A stretch of DNA of 13,814 nt from JAGMXM01 sp964458325 (GTDB lineage: Bacteria; Verrucomicrobiota; Verrucomicrobiia; Limisphaerales; UBA1319). Positions 7,911 through 13,814 of the stretch are shown here, piece after piece. A program made the translations under genes and the position numbers. The notes beneath the pieces are model-generated. The model did no database searches. It saw only the letters and a program-made list of their open reading frames with translations, and had not been told where the DNA came from. Where the stretch lies: contig CAYWIM010000106.1 in assembly GCA_964458325.1 (NCBI GenBank), forward strand, positions 1 through 13,814, given 5' to 3'. Positions within the stretch are counted from its first letter, which is position 1, and each line of letters starts with the position of its first letter.

Positions 7911-8891
7911 ATGAAAACGAAACTTCTGCAAGCGGTTGCCCTCCTTGCCGGCGCATTGTGGTTGCTCGCGGCTAGCGGCTATGGCCAGGTCCCGCCGCCT
8001 CCCGGCTACGGCGGTGGCCAGGTCCCATCGCCTCCCGGCTATGGCCCGGTCGCCCCGGTCGCCCATCCTCCCCAGCCGGCCACCATGGTGTTCGCGCAGG
8101 CCACCCCGCACATGCCCGTCCTGACGTCCCCATCCGAATCCATCCGATTCAGCGAGGCGATCGAGAAGAAACGTGTCGAGGCGAATTTCGAAAGCCTGCC
8201 GCTGAGCGAAGTCGTGATCTGGCTGGAACGAACCTTCCCCGAGGTGAATTTCGTTTTGCCCCAGCGTCTGATGGAATCCAATCCCGCCGTGAATCTCCGG
8301 CTTCGCTCGTCGGGGCTTCGGGACATGCTTGAGGCCATCAACATCGCGACGGACGGCGTCGTGGAATTCGATGTGCGCAGCCCCACTTTAGTCGGATTTC
8401 GTCCTCGAGCGGAATCAAGGCTTGTGGCTTCGAGCTCGATGAGCCCGGCCCAGCCCGGCGGCGGCGCCACCGAGGCGCCGCGGTCCGATCCGGCGGTAGC
8501 TCGGTTGATGCAGAGGTATGGGGTGGGAGGCGGAGGGTACGGCGTGGCATTGATCGAGAAGGCAGTGGATACGGAACCGCTGGCCTACCAGGTGATGAAC
8601 CTGCGTGACATTCTGCGGGTGAACGATCCCAAGAAGATCCGCGAGACTCTGGCGGAGGCCGAGAAGCTCACGGAACAAACCTTGCACATCATGACGGCGG
8701 ACTCGCCCGGACTGCGACGGCCATGGCAGGTCAAGTCGTTTCAATACCACGAAGGCTCGGGAGTGTTGGTCATCATCGGTCACCGCGACGCGATCAACGT
8801 CGCCATGGACATCATCCGCAATCTCCGCGTCCGGGAGACTGGCGACGGTGGCAGGAGCGCGGGAATCGAGAAGCCGGGCGAACCGAAGTGA
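7911..8891 (+). CDS. Exported secretin/TonB short-N-domain-like protein
   Basis: The 326-residue product starts with a signal peptide (MKTKLLQAVALLAGALWLLAAS, then GYGQ). An in-frame GTG at 7893 would only add six residues before it, so 7911 is preferred. A Pro/Gly linker (residues ~25-60) follows. Residues ~85-165 resemble an STN/secretin N0-type domain: 'FESLPLSEVVIWLERTFPEV', 'NFVLPQRLM', 'VNLRLRSSGLRDMLEAIN', 'VEFDVRSPTLVGFRP'. Residues ~225-305 form a second domain ending 'SGVLVIIGHRDAINVAMDII', like a secretin N1/KH-type module. No secretin pore follows, so it is not an outer-membrane channel. Stand-alone STN-like proteins can serve as periplasmic sensors or partners of sigma/anti-sigma systems, and this gene overlaps the start of an ECF sigma remnant by 4 bases (GTGA). 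Function unknown; the domain comparison is by eye. Confidence 0.75.
   Translation: MKTKLLQAVALLAGALWLLAASGYGQVPPPPGYGGGQVPSPPGYGPVAPVAHPPQPATMVFAQATPHMPVLTSPSESIRFSEAIEKKRVEANFESLPLSEVVIWLERTFPEVNFVLPQRLMESNPAVNLRLRSSGLRDMLEAINIATDGVVEFDVRSPTLVGFRPRAESRLVASSSMSPAQPGGGATEAPRSDPAVARLMQRYGVGGGGYGVALIEKAVDTEPLAYQVMNLRDILRVNDPKKIRETLAEAEKLTEQTLHIMTADSPGLRRPWQVKSFQYHEGSGVLVIIGHRDAINVAMDIIRNLRVRETGDGGRSAGIEKPGEPK
7983..8048 (+). repeat. Two-copy 33-bp tandem repeat inside the STN-like gene
   Basis: Copies at 7983-8015 and 8016-8048 begin ggccaggtccc and differ at a few positions. They encode GQVPPPPGYGG and GQVPSPPGYGP, an 11-residue Pro/Gly linker unit between the signal peptide and the first folded domain. 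The length is a multiple of three, so the copy number can change without breaking the frame. Confidence 0.8.
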
Positions 8892-9058
8892 TTCACGGAC
8901 TGACCATCGCCGCGCCGGTCGTGTCCGAGACAGGCAACGCTGCGCTCGACAGGGCATCGGTGTCAACCGATCGCCAGAGGATTGCGGAGCTGACGCGGGG
9001 CATGGCGGCGGGAGATGAGGAGGCGTTCCGAGAATTCCACCGCTGCTATTTCAACCGT
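8888..9058 (+). pseudogene. N-terminal fragment of an ECF RNA polymerase sigma factor
   Basis: A GTG at 8888 overlaps the stop of the preceding gene (GTGA). The reading continues to 'RQRIAELTRGMAAGDEEAFR' and then 'EFHRCYFNR', the usual beginning of sigma-70 region 2 in ECF sigma factors. After about codon 57 the similarity ends abruptly: no DNA-binding parts of region 2 and no region 4 follow, and the same frame runs on as low-complexity sequence to a stop at 9200-9202. The break at about 9058 coincides with the start of homology-like sequence in another frame, which points to an internal deletion. The remnant should be unable to direct transcription. The 4-bp overlap implies that the intact ancestor was translationally coupled to the STN-like gene. 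Confidence 0.65.
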
Positions 9059-9060
9059 CC

Positions 9061-9420
9061 GGAGAGGAAGCGGAGCAGCTCCGCGGGTCCTCGCTCGAAC
9101 GAATGCTGGCATCCGCCAGGCGCCGCCAGCATCAACGCCAGATGCGGCGTGTGGCCGCGTTGGCTGGCGTGCCCGCTGCGCTCGCTCTCGCGCTGTTCCT
9201 GACGCGTCCGCCGGCGCCCGACCCGAGACGCGTCGCGAACGCCACGTCGCCGGTCCAAACGGCGACCACGGACATCCCCCAGGCTGAGCCTGCCTCCGTG
9301 GGAAGCGCTTCCGTGCGCTTCATTTCGGACGATGAACTGCTGAGCATGTTCCCCGGGCGATCCGTGGCGTTGATCGGCGCTCCGGGCCGTCAGCAATTCG
9401 TGTTCCTGGACCAGCAGTGA
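9061..9420 (+). pseudogene. C-terminal part of a single-pass membrane protein, possibly the sigma partner
   Basis: In a frame different from the sigma remnant, coding-like sequence begins at once after the break ('GEEAEQLRGSSLERMLASAR'). It runs through a basic stretch (ARRRQHQRQMRR), a transmembrane helix (VAALAGVPAALALALFL), a Pro/Ala-rich linker and a short C-terminal domain ('ISDDELLSMFPGRSVALIG', 'QQFVFLDQQ') to a stop at 9418-9420. The first ATG in this frame is at 9103, inside the charged region, and could give 105 residues, so residual expression is possible. Its position right after a sigma gene and its cytoplasm-membrane-periplasm layout suggest an anti-sigma-like or accessory protein, but no zinc-binding anti-sigma motif remains. 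The 5' end appears lost in the same deletion that cut the sigma gene. Confidence 0.5.
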
Positions 9421-9588
9421 CCCGGGGCATGTTTCAACCAGCCAGCTCAGAGCGTGTTTGGAAATTCCCAGGCTCCCAGCCTCGTGACATAGCTGAATTT
9501 CGCACCTTCCCGGCCGGTTTGCCGCCGTCGGCAGGGCTGGGCGGGTGCATTGGTCGGCGCTCCGTCTGAGACGATCTACTACCCGTAG
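9421..9588. other. Spacer with nothing recognised
   Basis: No coding sequence, RNA gene or convincing terminator can be seen. It may contain the left edge of the insertion-sequence remnant, but I could not identify a terminal inverted repeat or a target duplication. Confidence 0.3.
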
Positions 9589-9768
9589 GGGAAGGCTCAA
9601 AGCCCGGTCCTGGCTGCCAGTCTGGTCACCATCCGCCCTGCTTGCGGCAATCCCAACTGCCGCTGTGCCCGGGGCCAGAAGCACCCGGGCCATTACCTCA
9701 CCTGGAAAGTCAAAGCCAAGACCCACACCGCCTACGTCCCCGTCGAGCTAGTTCCCCAAGTCAAATGA
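9589..9768 (+). pseudogene. DUF6788-like small ORF remnant
   Basis: The frame opens after a TAG at 9586-9588 and ends at the TGA at 9766-9768 with no ATG. The readable part, 'SLVTIRPACGNPNCRCARG' then 'QKHPGHYLTWKVKAKTHTAY', shows the CGxPxCxCxxG...HPGxYL pattern of the small proteins (DUF6788) often encoded beside transposases. The lack of a start indicates that the 5' end is lost. Its stop overlaps the ATG at 9765 of the transposase frame. Confidence 0.5.
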
Positions 9769-10250
9769 TGGACTCAAGAACACCGCCGCATCACTTCCTT
9801 GGGCACGTCGGCAGCGCCGCCTTCGCCCAACTGCTTCACCGGCACATCCTGCGGCTCATCCGCATGAAGGCCCTGGACGACTTCCGTTTCCAGGGCGACT
9901 TCATCGTGGCCGTCGACGGGACCGGCTACCTGAGCTTCGCCCATCCCCATTGTTCCCGCTGCCTGACCCAGAAGCACGCCTGCGGCAAAATCTCCTCTCT
10001 GCATCCGGTCCTGGAATCCAAACTCCTGAGCGCCACCGGTCTGGCCCTGTCCTTGGCCAGTGAGTTTATCGAGAATCCGCCCGGCCGCACCCCGACGGAT
10101 TACCAGAGGAAAAAACAAGACTGCCAACTCAAGGCCTTTGATCCCCTGGCCCGCACCCTCAAGGCCTTCTTCACCCAGTTGCGCCTCTGTCTGAGCTTCG
10201 ACAGCTTGTATGGCTGCGGTCGCGCCTTCGCCGTATGCCAAAAAAATCCC
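9765..10250 (+). pseudogene. Truncated DDE transposase (ISNCY-like)
   Basis: From the double ATG at 9765/9768, about 160 codons look like the middle of a DDE transposase: 'AFAQLLHRHILRLIRMKALD', then 'FIVAVDGTGYLSF' with the first catalytic Asp encoded at 9915, the 'HCSRC' pair, 'HPVLESKLLSATGLALSLAS', 'EFIENP', 'KQDCQLKAFDPLARTLK' and 'LCLSFDSLYGCGRAFAVC' with an Asp at 10200. After 'CQKN' (about 10247) the similarity ends, although the frame runs on to 10484. The usual N-terminal region and the C-terminal half with the final catalytic acid are absent, so it cannot be active. The family name is from recall of the DGTxYxS...HPVLEAKL pattern. Confidence 0.65.
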
Positions 10251-10393
10251 TCAGCGCTTATTGGAAACGCTCCGCTACTACCTGTTGCCGGAGGCCCACT
10301 GGGTATTTCACGGCGCTGGCCCCGGCCTTTGTCCTTGCCTTGGTTTTGCCGTGCCTTCAGCATCCCGGCTTGGATGCGTTCTTCGCGGTCTGA
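10235..10393 (+). pseudogene. Possible frameshifted start of a membrane protein
   Basis: An ATG at 10235 gives 'MPKKSLSAYWKR'. The adjacent frame then gives 'LRYYLLPEAHWVF', and the first frame resumes with 'TALAPAFVLALVLPCLQHPG' before a TGA at 10391-10393. Joined across one missing and one extra base (near 10273 and 10308), this reads as a smooth cytoplasmic-then-transmembrane N-terminus. It overlaps the point where the transposase similarity stops. I do not recognise the protein, and the composite could be chance. Confidence 0.25.
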
Positions 10394-10476
10394 ACATCGA
10401 GATCGCCCCACGCCGCCGTCTGCGGCTGGAAGGTCCCGGCCCGGCGAACAATGCATGGCAACGGCGACGGGGCTGC

Positions 10477-11319
10477 ATGAGTGATTTAGATGCATTGCGC
10501 GATAAGCTGCGGTCGTACGGATCGTGTCTGGTCGCCTACTCGGGCGGGGTGGACTCGACCTTTCTCGCTTGCGTGGCGCTGCAGGCCCTCGGGGATCGCT
10601 GCGTGGCGGCGATCGCGGACACGCCCAGCCTGCCGCGGCGGGAGCTCGAGCGCGCGCTGGCCCTGGCCGATCGCCTGGGGCTGAAGGTTCGCATCGTGCA
10701 TACAGGCGAGCTGGGGGACCCGGATTACCTGGCCAATCCGCCCGACCGCTGCTATTTCTGCAAGCGCGGCTTGTTCGCCGAGCTGGCGGGCCTGGCCCGG
10801 AGCGAAGGGCTGGCGGTTCTGCTTCACGGCGAGAATGCCAGCGATGCCGGCGACGACCGGCCCGGCGCGCGGGCAGCGCTCGAACTGGACGTCCGGGCCC
10901 CCCTGAAGGAGCTGGGGTTCACCAAGGACCGGATCCGGTCCTGCTCGGCAGAGCTGGGGCTGCCGACCGCCGATCAACCGGCATCGGCCTGCCTGACCAC
11001 GCGGATCCCGTATGGCGAGCGGGTCACGATCGAGAAGCTGCGCATGATCGAGCAGGCGGAGAACGCGCTGCACGATCTCGGCTTCGTCGAAGTCCGCGTG
11101 CGCCACCACGAGCTCCCATTGATCGAGCAGGGGCGTCCGCGTGCGCTGGCGCGGATCGAGGTGGGGCCTGGCGAGCTAGGCCGGCTGCTGGAAGACGAGC
11201 GGCGTGGGCGGATCGCCGAGCAGCTCAAGGCGGCGGGATACCAGCATGCCACGCTCGATCTTCAAGGATATCGGCGCGGTGGCGCCAACCTGAATCCTCC
11301 GTCCCCAAAGCCAGGGTGA
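10477..11319 (+). CDS. larE: ATP-dependent sacrificial sulfur transferase LarE
   Basis: The 280-residue protein belongs to the LarE family, which adenylates and then sulfurates pyridinium-3,5-biscarboxylic acid mononucleotide (the LarB product) on the way to the nickel-pincer nucleotide cofactor of lactate racemase. The PP-loop SGGVDSTF is at residues 22-29. The family segment 'NPPDRCYFCK' carries Cys92 and Cys95, and 'PASACLTTRIPYG' carries Cys172. L. plantarum LarE has only the last of these and sacrifices its sulfur. Homologues with all three Cys, such as the Thermotoga enzyme, bind a [4Fe-4S] cluster and can carry an extra sulfide for repeated turnover, so this is predicted to be the cluster type. 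The ATG at 10477 starts just before the conserved N-terminus; upstream in-frame sequence belongs to the decayed region. Length is normal. It is followed 11 bases later by the BioB-like gene. No larA, larB or larC is in the window. Confidence 0.93.
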   Translation: MSDLDALRDKLRSYGSCLVAYSGGVDSTFLACVALQALGDRCVAAIADTPSLPRRELERALALADRLGLKVRIVHTGELGDPDYLANPPDRCYFCKRGLFAELAGLARSEGLAVLLHGENASDAGDDRPGARAALELDVRAPLKELGFTKDRIRSCSAELGLPTADQPASACLTTRIPYGERVTIEKLRMIEQAENALHDLGFVEVRVRHHELPLIEQGRPRALARIEVGPGELGRLLEDERRGRIAEQLKAAGYQHATLDLQGYRRGGANLNPPSPKPG

Positions 11320-11330
11320 AGCTTGATCCT

Positions 11331-12425
11331 ATGGATTGTTCGGAGCGATGGACCGGCGCCGATGGTTGCCGGGAGGTGGCCGACATCGGCCGCCAAGTGC
11401 TCGATGGCCAGCCGCTGACCCGCCTTCAGGCCGGCCGGCTGTTCGCCCTGGAGGACCCCGAGGCGATCGCCGAGGCCATGGTGTGGGGGCAGCGTGTCGC
11501 GCGCCTCCGCCACGGCCGCCGGATCCATCTCTGCTCGATCGTCAACGCCAAGGCCGGCGGCTGCCCCGAAGACTGCCGCTTCTGTGCCCAGTCGGCTTTC
11601 CACGACACCGCAGCGCCGCGGCACGGGTTCATCGATTCGGCCGAGGTGCGGCAGGCGGCGCAGGAGGCGGCCGCCAACCGCGTCAACGCCCTGAGCCTGG
11701 TAGCGGCATGGCCCGAGCTGCGCGAGGGCCCCGGGCTCGAAGAGGTCTGCGCCCGGGTTGCCGAGCTCGCCGCCCAGCGCCACGTCCGCCCTGATGCCTC
11801 TCTGGGCATGATCCGCCAGCCCCGGGTCGCGGCTCGATTGCGTGAGGCGGGCCTGGCCTGCTACCACCACAACCTCGAGACGTCGCCCGCCTATTTCCCC
11901 CAAATCTGCACCACGCACACGTTCGATGACCGGCTTCGCACCCTGAGGCACGCGCGCGAGGCCGGCCTGCGGATCTGCTCGGGCGGGATCATCGGCATGG
12001 GCGAGAGCCGGGCGGACCGCTGCGATCTGGCCTGGGCGCTCCGGGAGCTCGAGCCCGACCTGGTGCCGCTCAACTTCCTCAATCCGATCCCGGGGACGCC
12101 GATGGCGGGGCTGCCGCCGCTTCCGCCACTCGAGATCCTGCTCACCATCGCCGCGTTCCGCCTCGTGCTTCCGCGCCCGCATCTGATCATCGCCGCGGGG
12201 CGGACGGTTCACCTGCGGGATCTGCAGTGTTTGATGTTTCTGGCGGGCGCCAGCGGGCTGATGGTGGGCAATTATCTCACCACGGCCAATCAGCCGGCTG
12301 CCCGTGACCTCGAGATGCTGAGGGACCTCGGGCTCGAGCCGTTCCTCGAGGCCGCCGTCCATGAGCCGGCCTCGCCCGGGAAAGACGCGGGAACGCTCGC
12401 CGAGCCATCCAAGCCCACCCCATGA
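11331..12425 (+). CDS. bioB: BioB-like radical SAM enzyme lacking two auxiliary-cluster cysteines
   Basis: The 364-residue protein aligns along its length with biotin synthase, which inserts sulfur into dethiobiotin. Radical-SAM cysteines Cys78, Cys82 and Cys85 are in 'GGCPEDCRFCAQS'. Further BioB blocks are 'YHHNLETSPAYF' (178-189), 'TTHTFDDRLRTLRHAREAGL' (194-213), 'ICSGGIIGMGE' with Cys216, 'PLNFLNPIPGTP' (247-257), 'AAGR' with Arg291, and 'NYLTTANQ'. In E. coli BioB the sacrificial [2Fe-2S] cluster is held by Cys97, Cys128, Cys188 and Arg260. Cys216 and Arg291 match the last two, but the Cys97 position is Ser122 ('LSLVAAW') and the Cys128 position is Asp155 ('RPDASLG'). Other cysteines nearby (140, 177, 193) might substitute. 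It has a Pro/Ser-rich tail of ~25 residues. Its stop overlaps the hypD start (ATGA), and larE ends 11 bases before it. It may be a biotin synthase with another sulfur source or a relative with a different substrate. Confidence 0.8.
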   Translation: MDCSERWTGADGCREVADIGRQVLDGQPLTRLQAGRLFALEDPEAIAEAMVWGQRVARLRHGRRIHLCSIVNAKAGGCPEDCRFCAQSAFHDTAAPRHGFIDSAEVRQAAQEAAANRVNALSLVAAWPELREGPGLEEVCARVAELAAQRHVRPDASLGMIRQPRVAARLREAGLACYHHNLETSPAYFPQICTTHTFDDRLRTLRHAREAGLRICSGGIIGMGESRADRCDLAWALRELEPDLVPLNFLNPIPGTPMAGLPPLPPLEILLTIAAFRLVLPRPHLIIAAGRTVHLRDLQCLMFLAGASGLMVGNYLTTANQPAARDLEMLRDLGLEPFLEAAVHEPASPGKDAGTLAEPSKPTP

Positions 12426-13543
12426 AGTACCTGGACGAATACCGCGACGGGCCATCGGTCCGCCGGTATGCGGATGCGATCCGCCGGCGGATCCGGCATC
12501 CCTGGACCCTGATGGAGATCTGCGGCGGCCAGACGCATACCATCGTCCGGTTCGGCCTCGAGGAGCTGTTGCCCCCCGAGCTGACGCTCGTTCATGGGCC
12601 GGGCTGCCCGGTCTGCGTCACACCGGTGGAATGGATCGACAAGGCGATCGCCCTGGCGGGCCGGCCTCGCGTGATCCTCTGCTCCTTTGGCGACATGCTG
12701 CGCGTGCCCGGTTCGAGGATCGACCTGCTGTCCGCCAAGGCCCAAGGCGGCGATGTGCGCGCCGTCTATTCCCCGATGGATGCGCTGGCCCTGGCCGTGC
12801 GGCATCCGGATCGGGAGGTGGTGTTTTTTGCGGTCGGTTTTGAGACCACGGCGCCGGCCTGCGGCATGGCCGTCTGCCAGGCGCGGCGCCATGGCATCCG
12901 CAATTTCTCGCTCCTGGTCTCGCATGTGCTCGTCCCGCCCGCCATCGAGGCGATCCTGCGATCCCCCTCCTGCCGCGTTCAGGCATTTCTGGCTGCCGGG
13001 CACGTGTGCGCGGTCATGGGGCTGCGCCAATACGAGCCGCTGGCCGAGCGATACCGCGTCCCGATCGTGGTGACGGGCTTCGAGCCGGTGGACATTCTCC
13101 ACGGGATCCATCTGGCCGTCAGCCAGCTCGAATCGGGCCGGCACACCGTCGAGAACCAATATGCTCGAACGGTCCGCCCGGAAGGCAATCCTGCGGCGAG
13201 GAAGGTCATCAGCGACGTATTCACCGTGGTGGACCGCCAATGGCGCGGGCTGGGAATCATTCCGGCCAGCGGCCTGGGGCTGCGGCCCGAATATGCCGAG
13301 CACGACGCCGAGCGGCGGTTTGACCTCGAGAGGATCGAGGCGGCGGAATCCTCGGTGTGCATGGCCGGCCAGGTCCTCCAAGGGTGGATCCGGCCGCATC
13401 AATGCCCCGCCTTCGGAGGGGCCTGCACCCCCGAGCACCCGCTCGGCGCCCCGATGGTGTCGTCCGAAGGCGCCTGCGCCGCCTATTACCGTTACCGGCC
13501 GCAGGCTTCAGGCTTGCCGGCGCAACCGGGGCAAGCTAGGTAG
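12422..13543 (+). CDS. hypD: [NiFe] hydrogenase maturation factor HypD
   Basis: The 373-residue protein is HypD, the iron-sulfur scaffold that, with HypC, carries the Fe(CN)2CO unit of [NiFe] hydrogenase while HypE donates cyanide. Family signatures are present in order: 'MEICGGQTHTI' with Cys34, the conserved site in the CGGxTH motif; 'GPGCPVCVTP' with Cys62 and Cys65; 'CSFGDMLRVPGS' (87-98); 'FAVGFETTAPA' (136-146); 'AGHVCAVMG' (192-200); 'IVVTGFEPVDIL' (215-226); and the C-terminal cluster region with Cys313, Cys328, Cys335 and Cys352 ('QCPAFGGACTPEHPLGAPMV'). Length is normal, with a short extra tail. The ATG at 12422 overlaps the BioB-like stop (ATGA), indicating translational coupling. 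Hydrogenase structural genes and hypC, hypE and hypF are not in the window, so the partner genes must be elsewhere. Confidence 0.95.
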   Translation: MKYLDEYRDGPSVRRYADAIRRRIRHPWTLMEICGGQTHTIVRFGLEELLPPELTLVHGPGCPVCVTPVEWIDKAIALAGRPRVILCSFGDMLRVPGSRIDLLSAKAQGGDVRAVYSPMDALALAVRHPDREVVFFAVGFETTAPACGMAVCQARRHGIRNFSLLVSHVLVPPAIEAILRSPSCRVQAFLAAGHVCAVMGLRQYEPLAERYRVPIVVTGFEPVDILHGIHLAVSQLESGRHTVENQYARTVRPEGNPAARKVISDVFTVVDRQWRGLGIIPASGLGLRPEYAEHDAERRFDLERIEAAESSVCMAGQVLQGWIRPHQCPAFGGACTPEHPLGAPMVSSEGACAAYYRYRPQASGLPAQPGQAR

Positions 13544-13547
13544 GAGC

Positions 13548-13814
13548 ATGCTTGGTTTTGCCATCCGATGTCCCCATTGCTTCGAGTGGAGCACATGGCG
13601 GGACACGGATCCGCTGGCGTATGCCGTGGTGGACCGGAAGGAATGGGAGACGATCCTGGGCGACCTGCAGCGCAAGGCATCTTCCTTTCGCCATCCCAAG
13701 CTTCTCCAATGCCAGCATGCGCCGGCGGCATGCCCGGCGCCGTTCTATGCGTTCGTGTTCACCACATCCGAGCTGGCGGACGCATGTCTGCCCCGGCTGC
13801 CCAGCTGGGCGACC
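13548..13814 (+). CDS. Unknown Cys-rich protein, 3' end beyond the window
   Basis: An open frame from the ATG at 13548, 5 bases after hypD, runs to the window edge (89 codons so far). It begins MLGFAIRCPHCFEWS, with Cys8 and Cys11 as CxxC. A second Cys pair, Cys55 and Cys62 ('QCQHAPAACPAP'), follows a helical charged stretch, so a zinc-ribbon-like or other metal site is possible. An AGGAG at 13542-13546 lies almost against the ATG, closer than is optimal. The spacing implies membership of the larE-bioB-hypD operon. I do not recognise the family and assign no function. Confidence 0.65.
   Translation, partial: MLGFAIRCPHCFEWSTWRDTDPLAYAVVDRKEWETILGDLQRKASSFRHPKLLQCQHAPAACPAPFYAFVFTTSELADACLPRLPSWAT

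Larger units (their letters stand above)
9589..10250 (+). mobile_element. Insertion-sequence remnant (DUF6788-like piece plus truncated DDE transposase)
   Basis: Two transposon-type reading frames lie in their usual order, a small Cys-rich protein and then a transposase. Both are cut short, and no full-length transposase is possible. The left part has no start codon, and the transposase lacks its N-terminal ~100 residues and everything after roughly its second catalytic Asp. Outer limits are set by where recognisable similarity stops; no inverted repeats were found. It lies between the decayed sigma region and the larE operon and is probably the agent or the trace of the rearrangements there. 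Confidence 0.65.

Noticed and set aside
10210..10476. Upstream extension of larE to a start at 10210
   Set aside because: Those 89 codons cross transposase and decayed sequence and are not LarE-like. The conserved LarE N-terminus fits the ATG at 10477.
10524..11330. In-frame extension of the BioB-like gene upstream through larE (633 codons in total)
   Set aside because: The upstream part is the out-of-frame reading of larE. BioB similarity starts only after the ATG at 11331.
11331..12425. The radical SAM gene as HydE ([FeFe] hydrogenase maturase)
   Set aside because: The GGCPEDCRFCAQS motif, the YHHNLETS and LNFLNPIPGTP blocks, and AAGR match BioB, not HydE. HypD points to [NiFe] rather than [FeFe] hydrogenase.
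11262..13438. Two long minus-strand frames (397 and 382 codons) over the BioB-like and hypD genes
   Set aside because: They mirror strongly conserved genes on the plus strand and have His/Arg/Asp-rich shadow composition.
1..13814. CRISPR arrays, tRNA or rRNA genes
   Set aside because: No regularly spaced repeats and no tRNA-like or rRNA-like sequence were seen. The only tandem repeat found is the two-copy 33-bp linker repeat in the STN-like gene.

Overview
The window is GC-rich DNA from a bacterium of the Verrucomicrobia/Planctomycetes kind, with Verrucomicrobia favoured. The evidence is indirect: a calcineurin-like phosphoesterase fused to two DUF1080 domains, a 1170-residue secreted protein with autotransporter-type beta-strand repeats and a C-terminal module ending in 'FYRIQSE' (a style I associate with Verrucomicrobia), and secretory genes with weak Shine-Dalgarno signals. 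The hypD gene implies that the organism makes a [NiFe] hydrogenase.

Region 1 (1-3918) is catabolic and secretory. A fragment of the C-terminal part of an alpha/beta-hydrolase-type protein (69-434, +) converges on a secreted esterase (486-1601, -), which has its own terminator at about 445-468. After a 133-base divergent spacer comes the phosphoesterase-DUF1080-DUF1080 fusion (1735-3918, +). Region 2 (3919-7760) holds a hairpin-rich spacer and then the large exported propeller/Calx-beta/PATR-repeat protein (4175-7687), closed by a strong terminator.

Region 3 (7761-10476) is a decaying zone. An intact exported secretin/TonB-short-N-domain-like protein (7911-8891) overlaps by 4 bp the start of an ECF sigma factor. 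Only the N-terminal ~57 codons of that factor remain, joined out of frame to the C-terminal part of a single-pass membrane protein. Next come remnants of an insertion sequence (a DUF6788-like small ORF and the middle of a DDE transposase) and what looks like a frameshifted membrane-protein start.

Region 4 (10477-13814) is a tight operon: larE (sacrificial sulfur transferase), a BioB-like radical SAM enzyme, hypD ([NiFe] hydrogenase maturation) and a partial unknown Cys-rich gene that runs off the end. The most interesting observation is that the BioB-like enzyme keeps its radical-SAM CxxxCxxC motif and the conserved Arg, but by my hand alignment to E. coli BioB has Ser and Asp at two of the three Cys positions that hold the sacrificial [2Fe-2S] cluster. 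It sits directly between a dedicated sulfur-inserting enzyme and a hydrogenase maturase. Either its sulfur source is unconventional (possibly LarE) or it does something other than make biotin.
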